A stretch of DNA of 64,000 bases, from assembly GCF_900156315.1 (NCBI RefSeq), contig NZ_FTNI01000024.1, positions 17,415 to 81,414 on the forward strand, given 5' to 3'. The stretch is from Microbispora rosea. Lineage in GTDB: Bacteria > Actinomycetota > Actinomycetes > Streptosporangiales > Streptosporangiaceae. Positions within the stretch are counted from its first letter, which is position 1, and each line of letters opens with the position of its first letter. Of this stretch, positions 7,571 to 15,543 are shown piece after piece. The translations under genes and the position numbers were made by a program. Below the pieces are notes generated by a model. The model had not been told where the DNA came from. It saw only the letters and a program-made list of their open reading frames with translations, and searched no databases.

Positions 7571-8251
7571 GTGATCATCAGTCGTGCGCTACTCGCCGCT
7601 GGTCTGTTATGCGCGGTTCTCCTCGCGCCGGCCCCTGTCATGGCTGGGAGTTCTCCCGAGCCGCCGTCTTCGGATCGACTTGCGGCAGCGCTACTTGTGC
7701 CGGAGGACCTCGGTCCTGGGTTTGCGCACAGCGCGGATCTGAACAGGGATCCCCTGTCTTCCACGGTCCTTCTCTCGAAGGCGTGTACCAGGGCCGTCAA
7801 GGGAATCGCTCCGCTCTACCGGGCCAAGTTCGCGACCGCGCTGGAGAATGCAGATGAATGGGAGCGGCTGAATGAGTACATAGTCAACGGCACTCGTAGC
7901 GATATCGCCACCTTGGAGCGCGCGGCCAAGGTTATGGTCCGGGATTGTGGTCACGTCTCGGTCGCCAGGCGCTACGCGAAAGACAGCATCCGCAAGCTGC
8001 AGGTCGGCAAGCTCGGCGACAGTGTCTACGCAATAAAGATTCGCAGCGGGATTCCCGGCAGAAACCTGGACAAGGACTCCATGATTGCGATCGACATCGT
8101 GATCATCAGGGTGGGGCACACGATGATCGCGCTTGAACACACCGTCAACGTAGGCCGGCCCGACTCCGCGCTCACCAGGTCCGCCGCCGAGACGGCCACC
8201 AGGCGACTTCAGAAAACTCTCGAGGATTCTCCGGTCGAGATCCCCCTCTGA
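7571..8251 (+). CDS. Putative exported protein of unknown function
   Basis: The frame is open from 7322, but the GTG at 7571 gives a convincing signal peptide: Arg5 followed by a hydrophobic stretch ending APVMA before Gly26. The mature part is about 200 residues with a segment LLVPEDLGPGF, a pattern common near the start of actinobacterial exported or sensor-type domains, and a central alpha/beta-looking region. No catalytic motif is visible. The GC content is visibly lower than in neighbouring genes, which may mean foreign origin. No strong ribosome-binding site supports the start, so the 5' end is tentative. The 285 bp upstream hold only the MarR operators. Confidence 0.6.
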   Translation: MIISRALLAAGLLCAVLLAPAPVMAGSSPEPPSSDRLAAALLVPEDLGPGFAHSADLNRDPLSSTVLLSKACTRAVKGIAPLYRAKFATALENADEWERLNEYIVNGTRSDIATLERAAKVMVRDCGHVSVARRYAKDSIRKLQVGKLGDSVYAIKIRSGIPGRNLDKDSMIAIDIVIIRVGHTMIALEHTVNVGRPDSALTRSAAETATRRLQKTLEDSPVEIPL

Positions 8252-8466
8252 CGGCCTGCTGCTTGACCGGCGCCGGCGCCCGTCAACGGGTAGCTCATGG
8301 GCCACCTCGGCAGGGCCGGCGACCGGCGGCGACGACGCTCGCGCTGATCGGACGCGTCACCGAAGGGACGTGGCCGCCGACTGGTTCGAGGCGTTGCACT
8401 CTCGCGTCAGGCCCGTCTCCTCCTGATGCCGCTGGGCGGCAGGTGCCGCACTCGCGCTCCCTGGTT

Positions 8467-8501
8467 GCTGGCCGATCGGTCAAAAGCTGGCCGATCGGTC
8501 A
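8467..8501. promoter_or_regulatory. Twin operator repeats upstream of TetR-MMPL operon
   Basis: The 16-bp sequence gctggccgatcggtca occurs at 8467-8482 and 8486-8501. Each copy is a near-palindrome around CCGATCGG (TGgCCGATCGGTCA), and the centres are 19 bp apart, about two helical turns. They end 15 bp upstream of the TetR start codon, so a bound repressor would cover the promoter. The rest of 8252-8516 shows no gene. Confidence 0.7.
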
Positions 8502-8516
8502 GCTAAGGTGGTCCGC

Positions 8517-9065
8517 ATGGCACGTTCCGCAACCACCACGCGCGCGGACATCCTGGACTCGGCCGTGCGGCTGTTCGCCGCGCACGGCTTCCGCGGCACC
8601 TCCCTTCAGGACATCGCCACGGACGCGGGCTGCTCCAAGGCGTCCTTGCTCTACCACTTCACGAACAAGGACGCGATCCTGACCGAGCTGCTGGCGCCCG
8701 TCGGGCCGGAGTTCGCCGAGCTGGAAGGGCGGCTCGCCGGGCTCGACGGCGAGGAGGCGGCCCGCGCCGCCGTCGCCGGACTCGTCGACCTGTCCCTGCG
8801 GTTCCGGCTGCAGGTGAAGATCCTCCTGCAGGACGTCGACGCGCTGCTCAACCGGCCGGAACTGCCGGACGTGGACGGCCTCACCGAACGGCTGACGGTC
8901 GCCCTGTCCGGCCGCTCGGCCACCCCTCAGGCCCGGGTCTGGGCCTGGATGGCGATGCTGGGGATCATCCTGACCAGCGCCGGCGAGCTCACGCTCCCCG
9001 AGGAGACGCTGCGCGCGGAGCTGACCCGCGGCGCGTTGCGGACGCTCGGCCTGCAGACCGACTGA
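8517..9065 (+). CDS. TetR/AcrR family regulator of MMPL efflux operon
   Basis: This 182-residue TetR protein has its helix-turn-helix at about residues 12-55 (TSLQDIATDAGCSKASLLYHF). The ATG at 8517 is preferred because AAGGTGG lies 6 bp upstream; the GTG at 8508 lies inside that site. The MMPL transporter follows after 23 bp on the same strand, and a twin operator lies just upstream, so the protein probably represses itself and the transporter. The inducer is likely a substrate of the pump, but this is inferred. Confidence 0.9.
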   Translation: MARSATTTRADILDSAVRLFAAHGFRGTSLQDIATDAGCSKASLLYHFTNKDAILTELLAPVGPEFAELEGRLAGLDGEEAARAAVAGLVDLSLRFRLQVKILLQDVDALLNRPELPDVDGLTERLTVALSGRSATPQARVWAWMAMLGIILTSAGELTLPEETLRAELTRGALRTLGLQTD

Positions 9066-9088
9066 CCTCCCGAAGAAAGAGATCTGCT

Positions 9089-11248
9089 TTGGCAACCCTG
9101 CTGTACCGGCTGGGCCGGTTCTCCTTCCGCAGACGCGGGCTCGTGGCCGCCGTGTGGCTGCTGCTGCTCGTGGTTTTGGGCCTGGCCGCCGCCGCCTTCC
9201 ACGGGCCGACCGGCGACAAGTTCGCCATGCCCGGCACCGAGTCGCAGCGGGCGCTGGACGCCCTGGCCAAGGAGTTCCCGCAGGCCAGCGGTGCCACCGG
9301 CACCATCGTCGTCGCCGCTCCGCAGGGCGGGAAGCTGGACCCCGCCGCGATCGCGCCCGTGATCAAGGAGGCCGCCGGCATCCCCGGCGTCGTCGCCGCC
9401 CTCGACCCCTTCAAGTCCGGCGCCGTCTCCGCCGACGGCCGCTACGCCCTGGTCCAGGTGCAGTTCGCCAGCGCGATCAAGGACGTCACCGAGGCCCAGC
9501 GCGAGGCGTACACGAAGGCCGGTTCCTCCGTGACGGGGCTGCGGGTCGAGCACGGCGGGGAGGTGCTGAACGCCGCGCCGGAAGTGGGCGGATCCGAAGG
9601 GATCGGCGTCGTCATCGCCGCGGTGGTGCTGATCGTCACCTTCGGCTCGCTGGTGGCCGCCGGCATGACCCTGCTGAACGCGCTGATCGGCGTGGGGGCC
9701 GGCATGGGCGGCCTGTTCGCGCTCAGCGGCGTCGTCGAGCTGACCTCCGTCACGCCGGTGCTGGCGCTGATGCTGGGGCTGGCCGTCGGCATCGACTACT
9801 CGCTGTTCATCACCTCCCGCTACCGCCAGTTCCTGGCCGAGGGCGTGGCACCGGAGGAGGCGGCGGGCCGCGCGGTGGGCACCGCCGGATCGGCGGTCGT
9901 GTTCGCCGGGGCCACCGTGGTCATCGCGCTCGCCGGTCTGTCGGTGGTCGGCATCCCGTTCCTGAGCGTGATGGGCCTGGCCGCCGCCGGCACAGTGGCC
10001 GTCGCCGTGCTGGTCGCCCTCACGCTGCTGCCCGCCTTCCTGTCGTACGCCGGAACCCGGGTGCTGCCCCGCAAGCAGCGCACCGGCGAGAACGCCGACG
10101 CGGGCGGCCGGGGCTTCGGCCACACCTGGGGACGGGTGGTCACCCGGCTGCGCGTGCCGATCCTGCTGGCCGGGGTCCTCGGCCTCGGTGCGCTCACACT
10201 GCCGGCCCAGGACCTGCGGCTGGCCCTGCCCGACGCCGGCACCGCCGCCCCCGGCACTCCGGCGCGCGAGGCGTACGACCTGACCAGCGAGGGGTTCGGC
10301 GAGGGCTTCAACGCCCGCCTGATCGCCGTGGTCTCCGCCGCCGACCGCGCGGCCACGACGGCCGCCGCCGGTGAGGCCGCCAAGCTGATCCAGCAGACCC
10401 CCGGCGTGCTGGCGGTGGCTCCGCCGCAGCCCAACGCCGCGGGCACCACCGCGCTGCTGACCATCATCCCCAAGGCCGGGCCCACCGCCGCGGCCACCGA
10501 GGACGCCGTCCACGCCATCCGCGCCAAGGTCGCCAGGATCGGCGGCGCCGAGATCGCCGTCACCGGCGCGACGGCCGTGGGCATCGACGTGTCCGACAAG
10601 CTCGCCGACGCCATGCCGGTGTACCTGCTGCTGGTGGTCGGCCTGTCGGTGCTGCTGCTCATGCTCGTCTTCCGCTCGATCCTGGTCCCGGTCAAGGCGG
10701 CGCTGGGTTTCCTGCTCACCGTCGGATCGACCTTCGGCATCACCGTGGCGATCTTCCAGGAGGGCCACCTGGCCGGTCTGCTGGGCGTGGACGTGCCGGG
10801 CCCGCTGGTGAGCTTCCTGCCGATCCTGCTCATCGGCATCCTGTTCGGCCTGGCCATGGACTACGAGGTGTTCCTGGTCTCGCGGATGCGCGAGGATTAC
10901 GTGCACGGCGACACGCCCCGCCAGGCGACGATCAACGGCATGGGGCACAACGCGCGGGTCGTCACCGCCGCGGCGCTGATCATGACGGCGGTGTTCGGCG
11001 GGTTCGTGTTCATGAACGACCCGATCATCAAGTCGATGGGCTTCGCGCTGGCCGTCGGTGTGCTCGTCGACGCCTTCGTGGTCCGCATGACCCTCGTCCC
11101 CGCCGTGATGTCCATGCTCGGCCGCGCCGCCTGGTGGCTGCCCCGTGCCCTGGACCGGGCGCTGCCCGACCTCGACGTCGAGGGTGAGCGGCTGCGTCAC
11201 CACCTCACCGCCCGCGCGGCCGTCTCCCCGGAGCACGCCCTGTTGTAG
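9089..11248 (+). CDS. MMPL/RND family transporter
   Basis: This 719-residue membrane protein has the duplicated MmpL architecture: one N-terminal helix, an extracytoplasmic domain, five helices, then the same again. The proton-relay Asp-Tyr pairs are present in both halves, in GIDYSLF (Asp236) and AMDYEVF (Asp591). The family exports lipids, siderophores or drugs by proton motive force; the substrate here is unknown. Translation starts at TTG, 8-10 bp after a GAAAGAGA element. It follows a TetR gene in one operon. The length is at the short end for actinobacterial MMPL proteins. Confidence 0.9.
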   Translation: MATLLYRLGRFSFRRRGLVAAVWLLLLVVLGLAAAAFHGPTGDKFAMPGTESQRALDALAKEFPQASGATGTIVVAAPQGGKLDPAAIAPVIKEAAGIPGVVAALDPFKSGAVSADGRYALVQVQFASAIKDVTEAQREAYTKAGSSVTGLRVEHGGEVLNAAPEVGGSEGIGVVIAAVVLIVTFGSLVAAGMTLLNALIGVGAGMGGLFALSGVVELTSVTPVLALMLGLAVGIDYSLFITSRYRQFLAEGVAPEEAAGRAVGTAGSAVVFAGATVVIALAGLSVVGIPFLSVMGLAAAGTVAVAVLVALTLLPAFLSYAGTRVLPRKQRTGENADAGGRGFGHTWGRVVTRLRVPILLAGVLGLGALTLPAQDLRLALPDAGTAAPGTPAREAYDLTSEGFGEGFNARLIAVVSAADRAATTAAAGEAAKLIQQTPGVLAVAPPQPNAAGTTALLTIIPKAGPTAAATEDAVHAIRAKVARIGGAEIAVTGATAVGIDVSDKLADAMPVYLLLVVGLSVLLLMLVFRSILVPVKAALGFLLTVGSTFGITVAIFQEGHLAGLLGVDVPGPLVSFLPILLIGILFGLAMDYEVFLVSRMREDYVHGDTPRQATINGMGHNARVVTAAALIMTAVFGGFVFMNDPIIKSMGFALAVGVLVDAFVVRMTLVPAVMSMLGRAAWWLPRALDRALPDLDVEGERLRHHLTARAAVSPEHALL

Positions 11249-11368
11249 GAGCGGGGGTGTCGTAGAGGGCGCCGGGGGCCGGAGGTCCCGTTCCGGCGGG
11301 ACCTTCGGCGCTCGCACGGCCCGGCGGGGAAACGATGTGATGGAAGGACCGGACGAGGGGAGGGCGTC

Positions 11369-12229
11369 ATGATCGTCGTGGGTGTCGACGGCTCGCGCGC
11401 CGGCATGGAGGCCGTCTGCTGGGCGGCCCGGGAGGCCGAGCTGCGTGGCGTCCCCCTGCGCATCGCCAACGCCATCCCCGCCTGGGCGTGCTCGACCGCG
11501 CAGCAGGGTCCGTACACGAACGTCGCGGCGTGGATGCGCGACGGCGCCGCCGCCGTCCTCGACGCCGCCACCGAGCGGGTCCGCGTGGAGGCGCCCCGGG
11601 TGCAGGTCGACACCGCGATCCTGGCCGGCGACCCGCGCCCGGCGCTCGTCGAGGCGGCCGTGGACGCCGATCTCCTGGTGGTCGGCAACCACGGGCTCGG
11701 CGGTTTCCGCGGCCTGCTGCTCGGCTCGGTCGCGTACGGCGTGGCGGGTCACGCCCCGTGCGACGTGGTCGTCGTGCGGGAGGTGCCCTCCGCGCCGCGC
11801 CCGGAGATCGTGGTGGGCATCGACGGATCGCCCGCCTGCGGCAAGGTGCTCGACTTCGCCTTCGCCGAGGCGGCGTTGCGCGGGACGGGCCTGCGGGTGG
11901 TGCACGCCTACAGCCCGCTGGGGGCGGGTGGCGGTTTCGCGCCGCTCCCCGACGACTTCGACGACGAGAGCGTCGAGGTGCGGATGGTCAGGGAGGCACT
12001 CGCCGGGCGGCGCGAACTCTATGCCGACGTGAAGGTCGTCGAGGAGGTCGTCCGGGGACATCCGGTGGACGTGCTGCGGCAGGCGTCGGCGGGTGCGGAC
12101 CTGCTGGTCATCGGCTCCCAGGGGCACGGCGAGTTCACCGGCCTGATCCTCGGATCGGTCTGCCAGGCCATGCTCCACTATGCGACGTGCCCCATGGCCG
12201 TCGTGCGCGCGCCGGCGCCGACCGGCTGA
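11369..12229 (+). CDS. Universal stress protein, two USP domains
   Basis: The 286 residues form two tandem USP domains, starting at MIVVGVDGSRAG and at about residue 145 (EIVVGIDGSPACG). Each has the ATP-binding pattern G-2X-G-9X-G(S): GNHGLGGFRGLLLGS in the first and GSQGHGEFTGLILGS in the second. Such tandem proteins bind ATP and support hypoxia or dormancy responses in actinobacteria. It is monocistronic and ends before a strong hairpin shared with the convergent rbpA gene. A second two-domain paralogue lies at 61797. Confidence 0.92.
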   Translation: MIVVGVDGSRAGMEAVCWAAREAELRGVPLRIANAIPAWACSTAQQGPYTNVAAWMRDGAAAVLDAATERVRVEAPRVQVDTAILAGDPRPALVEAAVDADLLVVGNHGLGGFRGLLLGSVAYGVAGHAPCDVVVVREVPSAPRPEIVVGIDGSPACGKVLDFAFAEAALRGTGLRVVHAYSPLGAGGGFAPLPDDFDDESVEVRMVREALAGRRELYADVKVVEEVVRGHPVDVLRQASAGADLLVIGSQGHGEFTGLILGSVCQAMLHYATCPMAVVRAPAPTG

Positions 12230-12297
12230 GGAACAGCGCGGACCGGAATCCCGCATCCGCACCGAACAGCGCGGACCCAACAGCGCGGACACGTGAA

Positions 12298-12343
12298 CGC
12301 CCCCGGCGGCCCGGACGAATGGATCTCCGGGCCGCCGGGGGCG
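12298..12343. terminator. Bidirectional hairpin between universal stress gene and rbpA
   Basis: A perfect 17-bp stem (CGCCCCCGGCGGCCCGG at 12298-12314 and its complement at 12327-12343) encloses a 12-nt loop between two convergent genes. There is no T-tract, as is usual for high-GC actinobacterial terminators. Confidence 0.8.
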
Positions 12344-12354
12344 TCGTCGGCGTC

Positions 12355-12699
12355 CTACGCGCTCTTGCGCCGCTGCTCGCGCAGAATGGCCAGTCGCTCG
12401 TTCAGCACCTCTTCGAGGTCCTCGATCGAGCGGCGCTCCAGCAGCATGTCCCAGTGGGTCCGCGGGGGCTTCGCCTTCTTCTGCTGGGGCTGCTCCGCGT
12501 CCACCCGCAGCGCCGGGCTGCCGCAGTGACGGCACTCCCAGGTCGTGGGAATCTCGGCCTCGACGGCGAGCGGGACGGTGGTGAGATGGCCCTTGGGGCA
12601 CGTGTAGGACACCTCCTGACGCGGGGCCAGATCGGTGTTGCGGTCGTTCTCGTAGCTGGTCGCGCCGAGCCGGGTACCGCGAAGTGCACGCTCGCCCAT
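12355..12699 (-). CDS. rbpA: RNA polymerase-binding protein RbpA
   Basis: This 114-residue protein matches actinobacterial RbpA, which binds RNA polymerase and the principal sigma factor, stabilises open complexes and affects rifampicin tolerance. The N-terminal RALRGTRLGATSYENDR segment and the zinc-ligand set Cys34, His38, Cys56 and Cys59 are present, as in Streptomyces coelicolor RbpA. A longer frame is open to 12819, but the ATG at 12699 is preceded by AGGAGG and matches the family N-terminus. The upstream region contains a perfect SigR-type promoter. Confidence 0.95.
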   Translation of the reverse strand: MGERALRGTRLGATSYENDRNTDLAPRQEVSYTCPKGHLTTVPLAVEAEIPTTWECRHCGSPALRVDAEQPQQKKAKPPRTHWDMLLERRSIEDLEEVLNERLAILREQRRKSA

Positions 12700-12754
12700 G
12701 TCTTTAAGCCTCCTGAGGTCCCCGCCTTCGAGGGGTTCGTTCGCCACCGCGTAC

Positions 12755-12781
12755 AACGCCTGATACCGTGTGTGGATTCCC
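12755..12781 (-). promoter_or_regulatory. SigR-type promoter of rbpA
   Basis: On the minus strand GGGAAT (12781-12776) is followed by exactly 18 bp and GTT (12757-12755). This is the published SigR consensus GGAAT-N18-GTT, used in Streptomyces under disulfide stress, and rbpA of S. coelicolor is a known SigR target. The site lies 56-82 bp upstream of the rbpA start codon. Its activity here is inferred from the match. Confidence 0.85.
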
Positions 12782-12824
12782 AGCCGAGACCTGATCCAAT
12801 CGCGCTTTTTCCGTCCCACTGGTC

Positions 12825-14174
12825 TCAGATGTGGTCGGGCACCTCGTTCCCCGCCTCACGGATGGCTCGGGGAAGGTTGACAACGCTGAGCAGTGCGAAT
12901 CCGAGGACGAAGAACGCCACCAGCGAGACGATCGCGGTGCGGTAGCTGTCGGTGAGCTGGAGCGCCAGCGTGAGCACCAGCGAGCCGAGGAACGCCGACC
13001 CCTTGTCGCTGATCTGGTAGAGGCTGAAGTACTCCGCCTCCCGGCCGGGTGGGATCACCAGGGAGTACAGCGAGCGCGACAGCGCCTGGGTGCCGCCCAT
13101 GACGATCGCGATGGCGAAGGCGATCGCGTAGAACTGGACGGCCGAGCCTTTCTGCAGGAAGTAGGCCACGCCCACCACGATCGTCCACACCACCAGGCTG
13201 GCCAGGACGGTGCGCTTGGTCCCGAATCTCACCGCGAGCCGCGCGAGCCCGAGCGCGCCGCCGACGGCGATGAACTGCACCATGAGGATCGCCCCGATCT
13301 GGTGCGTCTGGCTCAGCCCCAGCTCCTGGTCGGCGTACGTGGCGGAGAAGCTGATCACCGTCTGCACGCCGTCGTTGTAGACCAGGTAGGCCGCGAGGAA
13401 CAGCAGCGTGCGGGGGTAGCGGCGCAGGTCGGCGATCGTACGGCCGAGCTGGCGGATGCTGCCCGCCACGGCCCGGGCCGCGGTCGACTCATGGACGGGC
13501 ACCCGCCGGTTGCGCAGGCGCAGCATCGGGATCAGGGCGAACGCGCCCCACCACAGGCCCGCCGAGGCCAGGCTGATCCGCACCGCCAGGCCGGTCTCGA
13601 TGTCGGCGAACAGGTAGATCACCAGGTTGAGCGCGAGCAGCAGGCCGCCGCCGAGGTAGCCGAAGCCCCAGCCCCTGCTGGAGATCGTGTCGCGTTCCTC
13701 CGTCCCGGCGATCTGCGGCAGGAAGGAGTCGTAGACGACGCGGGCCGCGCCGAAGGTCACGTTGGCGACCAGGAACAGTGCGCCGCCGAGCAAGTATGCG
13801 TCACCGGACACGAAGTAGAAGCCGAGCGTGGCCACCACGCCCAGGTAGGCGAAGACCCCCAGGATCTGCTTCTTGCGGCCGGTGTGGTCGGCCAGCGCGC
13901 CGACCACCGGCATGATCACGATCTGCAGCAGCACCGAGATCGTCACCATGGTGGTGAAGTAGGCCTTCGGACGCAGGTCCAGGCCCAGGAACGCCACGAA
14001 GCCGTCCTCGCCGCCCGCCGCGGCAGTGGCGACCGAGGTCAGGTACGGCCCGAGGAAGACGGTCAGGACGGTCGTCTGGAACGCCGAGTCCGCCCAGTCA
14101 TACCAGTACCAGCCGCGTTGCTCGCGCCGCCGTGCGCTGGGGATCTCCTCGCGGACGACCTGGGGAGCGGTCAT
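12825..14174 (-). CDS. MFS transporter, UMF1/Atg22-like family
   Basis: This 449-residue protein has about 12 transmembrane helices and the N-terminal signature WYWYDWADSAFQTTV, typical of UMF1 (Atg22-like) permeases. The central loop has the MFS motif DHTGRKK at about residue 98. In yeast Atg22 exports amino acids from the vacuole; bacterial substrates are not known. It is separated from the downstream glycerophosphodiesterase gene by 160 bp with two tandem repeats, so an operon is uncertain. Confidence 0.88.
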   Translation of the reverse strand: MTAPQVVREEIPSARRREQRGWYWYDWADSAFQTTVLTVFLGPYLTSVATAAAGGEDGFVAFLGLDLRPKAYFTTMVTISVLLQIVIMPVVGALADHTGRKKQILGVFAYLGVVATLGFYFVSGDAYLLGGALFLVANVTFGAARVVYDSFLPQIAGTEERDTISSRGWGFGYLGGGLLLALNLVIYLFADIETGLAVRISLASAGLWWGAFALIPMLRLRNRRVPVHESTAARAVAGSIRQLGRTIADLRRYPRTLLFLAAYLVYNDGVQTVISFSATYADQELGLSQTHQIGAILMVQFIAVGGALGLARLAVRFGTKRTVLASLVVWTIVVGVAYFLQKGSAVQFYAIAFAIAIVMGGTQALSRSLYSLVIPPGREAEYFSLYQISDKGSAFLGSLVLTLALQLTDSYRTAIVSLVAFFVLGFALLSVVNLPRAIREAGNEVPDHI

Positions 14175-14247
14175 GGTCTCTCCTCATGGGGGTGGAGCGT
14201 CGCCGGGGGCCGGGAGATCGGCGGAGGCCGGGGTTCGGCGGGGGCCC

Positions 14248-14320
14248 GGGTGTAACAAGGGACAGGGTGTAACAAGGGACAGGGTCAGGGGGCGGGGCTC
14301 ATTGGACGGGGCTCATTGGA
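14248..14320. repeat. Two short tandem repeats in an intergenic region
   Basis: A 17-bp unit (gggtgtaacaagggaca) is repeated exactly at 14248-14264 and 14265-14281, followed by a 14-bp unit (cggggctcattgga) repeated exactly at 14293-14306 and 14307-14320. Both lie between the MFS and glycerophosphodiesterase genes. No regulator is evident. Confidence 0.9.
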
Positions 14321-14335
14321 CGGCATGGTCCGTGG

Positions 14336-15160
14336 TCACGGTACGGCTGGGCGGGGGTGCCACTGCCCGCGTGACTTGAGCACGTCGCGCAGGCCGCTGA
14401 TGTTGTCCGTCATGATTCCGTCGACGCCGAGATCGAGCAGATGGGCCATCGTCACCGGGTCGTTCACCGTCCACACGTGCACCTGCATCCCGATCGCGTG
14501 CGCGGTGCGCACGAGGGCGCGGGTGGTCACCCGAAGGCCGCGGAACCCGATCGGCGCCTGCGCGCACGGCACGCCCGCCCGGGCCAGCCCGGACAGCAGC
14601 CTGCCGTACCCGCCTCCCATCGCGGCCGTACGCAGGGCGGTCAGGCCGCGCGGGCCGAGCGAGAAGCAGACCTCCCGGTCGATCGCCCGCCGGGCGCGGG
14701 CCAGCCGGGCCTCGGAGAACGAGGTCAGGCACACGCGGTCGTAGGCGCGGGTGCGGTGGATCGCCCGGGCCAGCGGGGCGATCGCGGCGCTCTCCTTGAC
14801 GTCGATGTTGAACCGCACGTCCGGCCAGGCGCCGAGCAGGTCCTCCAGCAGCGGGATCTCGTGCCGGCCGCCGATCCTGGCCTCGCGCACCTCGCGGTAG
14901 GGCAGCCGCGAGATGCGGCCGGTGCGGTCGGTGACCCGGTCGAGGGTGTGGTCGTGGAACGCGAGCAGGACGCCGTCGGCGGTCGCGTGCGCGTCGGTCT
15001 CCAGAAAGGTGTAACCGAGCTCCACCGCCCGGGAGAAGGCGGCCATGGTGTTCTCGCGGGCCTCCGCCGCCCCGCCTCGATGCGCGAAGGCGAGCGGTCC
15101 GGGGTGGTCGAGGAACGCGAAACGGCGATGCACGAAAGGAGTATGCCGGGTTCCGGCCAC
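14336..15160 (-). CDS. Glycerophosphodiester phosphodiesterase
   Basis: The protein (about 274 residues) has the GDPD motif set: FAHRGGAAEARENTMAAF near residue 25 with the catalytic His and the Glu-Asn metal site, LETDAHATADG with metal ligands, and FHDHTLDR with the second catalytic His. It hydrolyses glycerophosphodiesters to glycerol 3-phosphate and an alcohol. No signal peptide is seen, so it is probably cytoplasmic. The start is a GTG at 15160 or 15133; neither has a clear ribosome-binding site. It lies 86 bp downstream of the ACP gene and may be the last gene of that lipid operon. Confidence 0.88.
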   Translation of the reverse strand: MAGTRHTPFVHRRFAFLDHPGPLAFAHRGGAAEARENTMAAFSRAVELGYTFLETDAHATADGVLLAFHDHTLDRVTDRTGRISRLPYREVREARIGGRHEIPLLEDLLGAWPDVRFNIDVKESAAIAPLARAIHRTRAYDRVCLTSFSEARLARARRAIDREVCFSLGPRGLTALRTAAMGGGYGRLLSGLARAGVPCAQAPIGFRGLRVTTRALVRTAHAIGMQVHVWTVNDPVTMAHLLDLGVDGIMTDNISGLRDVLKSRGQWHPRPAVP

Positions 15161-15246
15161 ACAGTCAGCGCGCCAAGGTGAACATTTGCGTCACAAGAGT
15201 CCCTTGTCATCTTCGGGGTGGAAGTTCCGCTTCCCCGTGTCGCGGT

Positions 15247-15543
15247 TCACTCCGTGTCCGCCGGCCCCCGCGTGGTCGGGTCTCGTGACAGGAGATCGGC
15301 CAGATGGGCGGCGATGTCCTCGATCGTGGGGTGATCCCAGGCCAGGGTCGGCTCGACCAGCAGGCCGACCGCCTCCTCCACGTCGACGCACAGGCTGAGC
15401 GAATGGATCGAGTCCAGGCCGTACGTGCGGAGCTTCACCGTCGGATCGATCTCCGCGGGTGGCAGCCCTAGATAGGCGGCCACCCGCTCGATGAGCCATC
15501 GGCGCAGGTCACCGGGGGACATCGGATCGGAGGCGGCGTTCAC
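15247..15543 (-). CDS. Acyl carrier protein
   Basis: This 98-residue carrier protein has the phosphopantetheine attachment motif YGLDSIHS with Ser45, inside a four-helix ACP-like sequence (LGLPPAEIDPTVKLRTYGLDS). The GTG start overlaps the stop of the fatty-acyl-AMP ligase gene by 4 bp, which implies coupled, stoichiometric expression. In such pairs the ligase loads the activated fatty acid onto the ACP. It is a stand-alone ACP and not the housekeeping AcpP, which usually sits in the fab operon. Confidence 0.92.
   Translation of the reverse strand: MNAASDPMSPGDLRRWLIERVAAYLGLPPAEIDPTVKLRTYGLDSIHSLSLCVDVEEAVGLLVEPTLAWDHPTIEDIAAHLADLLSRDPTTRGPADTE

Noticed and set aside
8927..12601. Very long open frame on the minus strand (1224 codons) across the MMPL, USP and rbpA loci
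   Set aside because: It is antisense to well-supported genes, its product is Arg/Gly/His/Asp-rich low-complexity sequence, and it shows no family motif. Such frames are expected in high-GC DNA.
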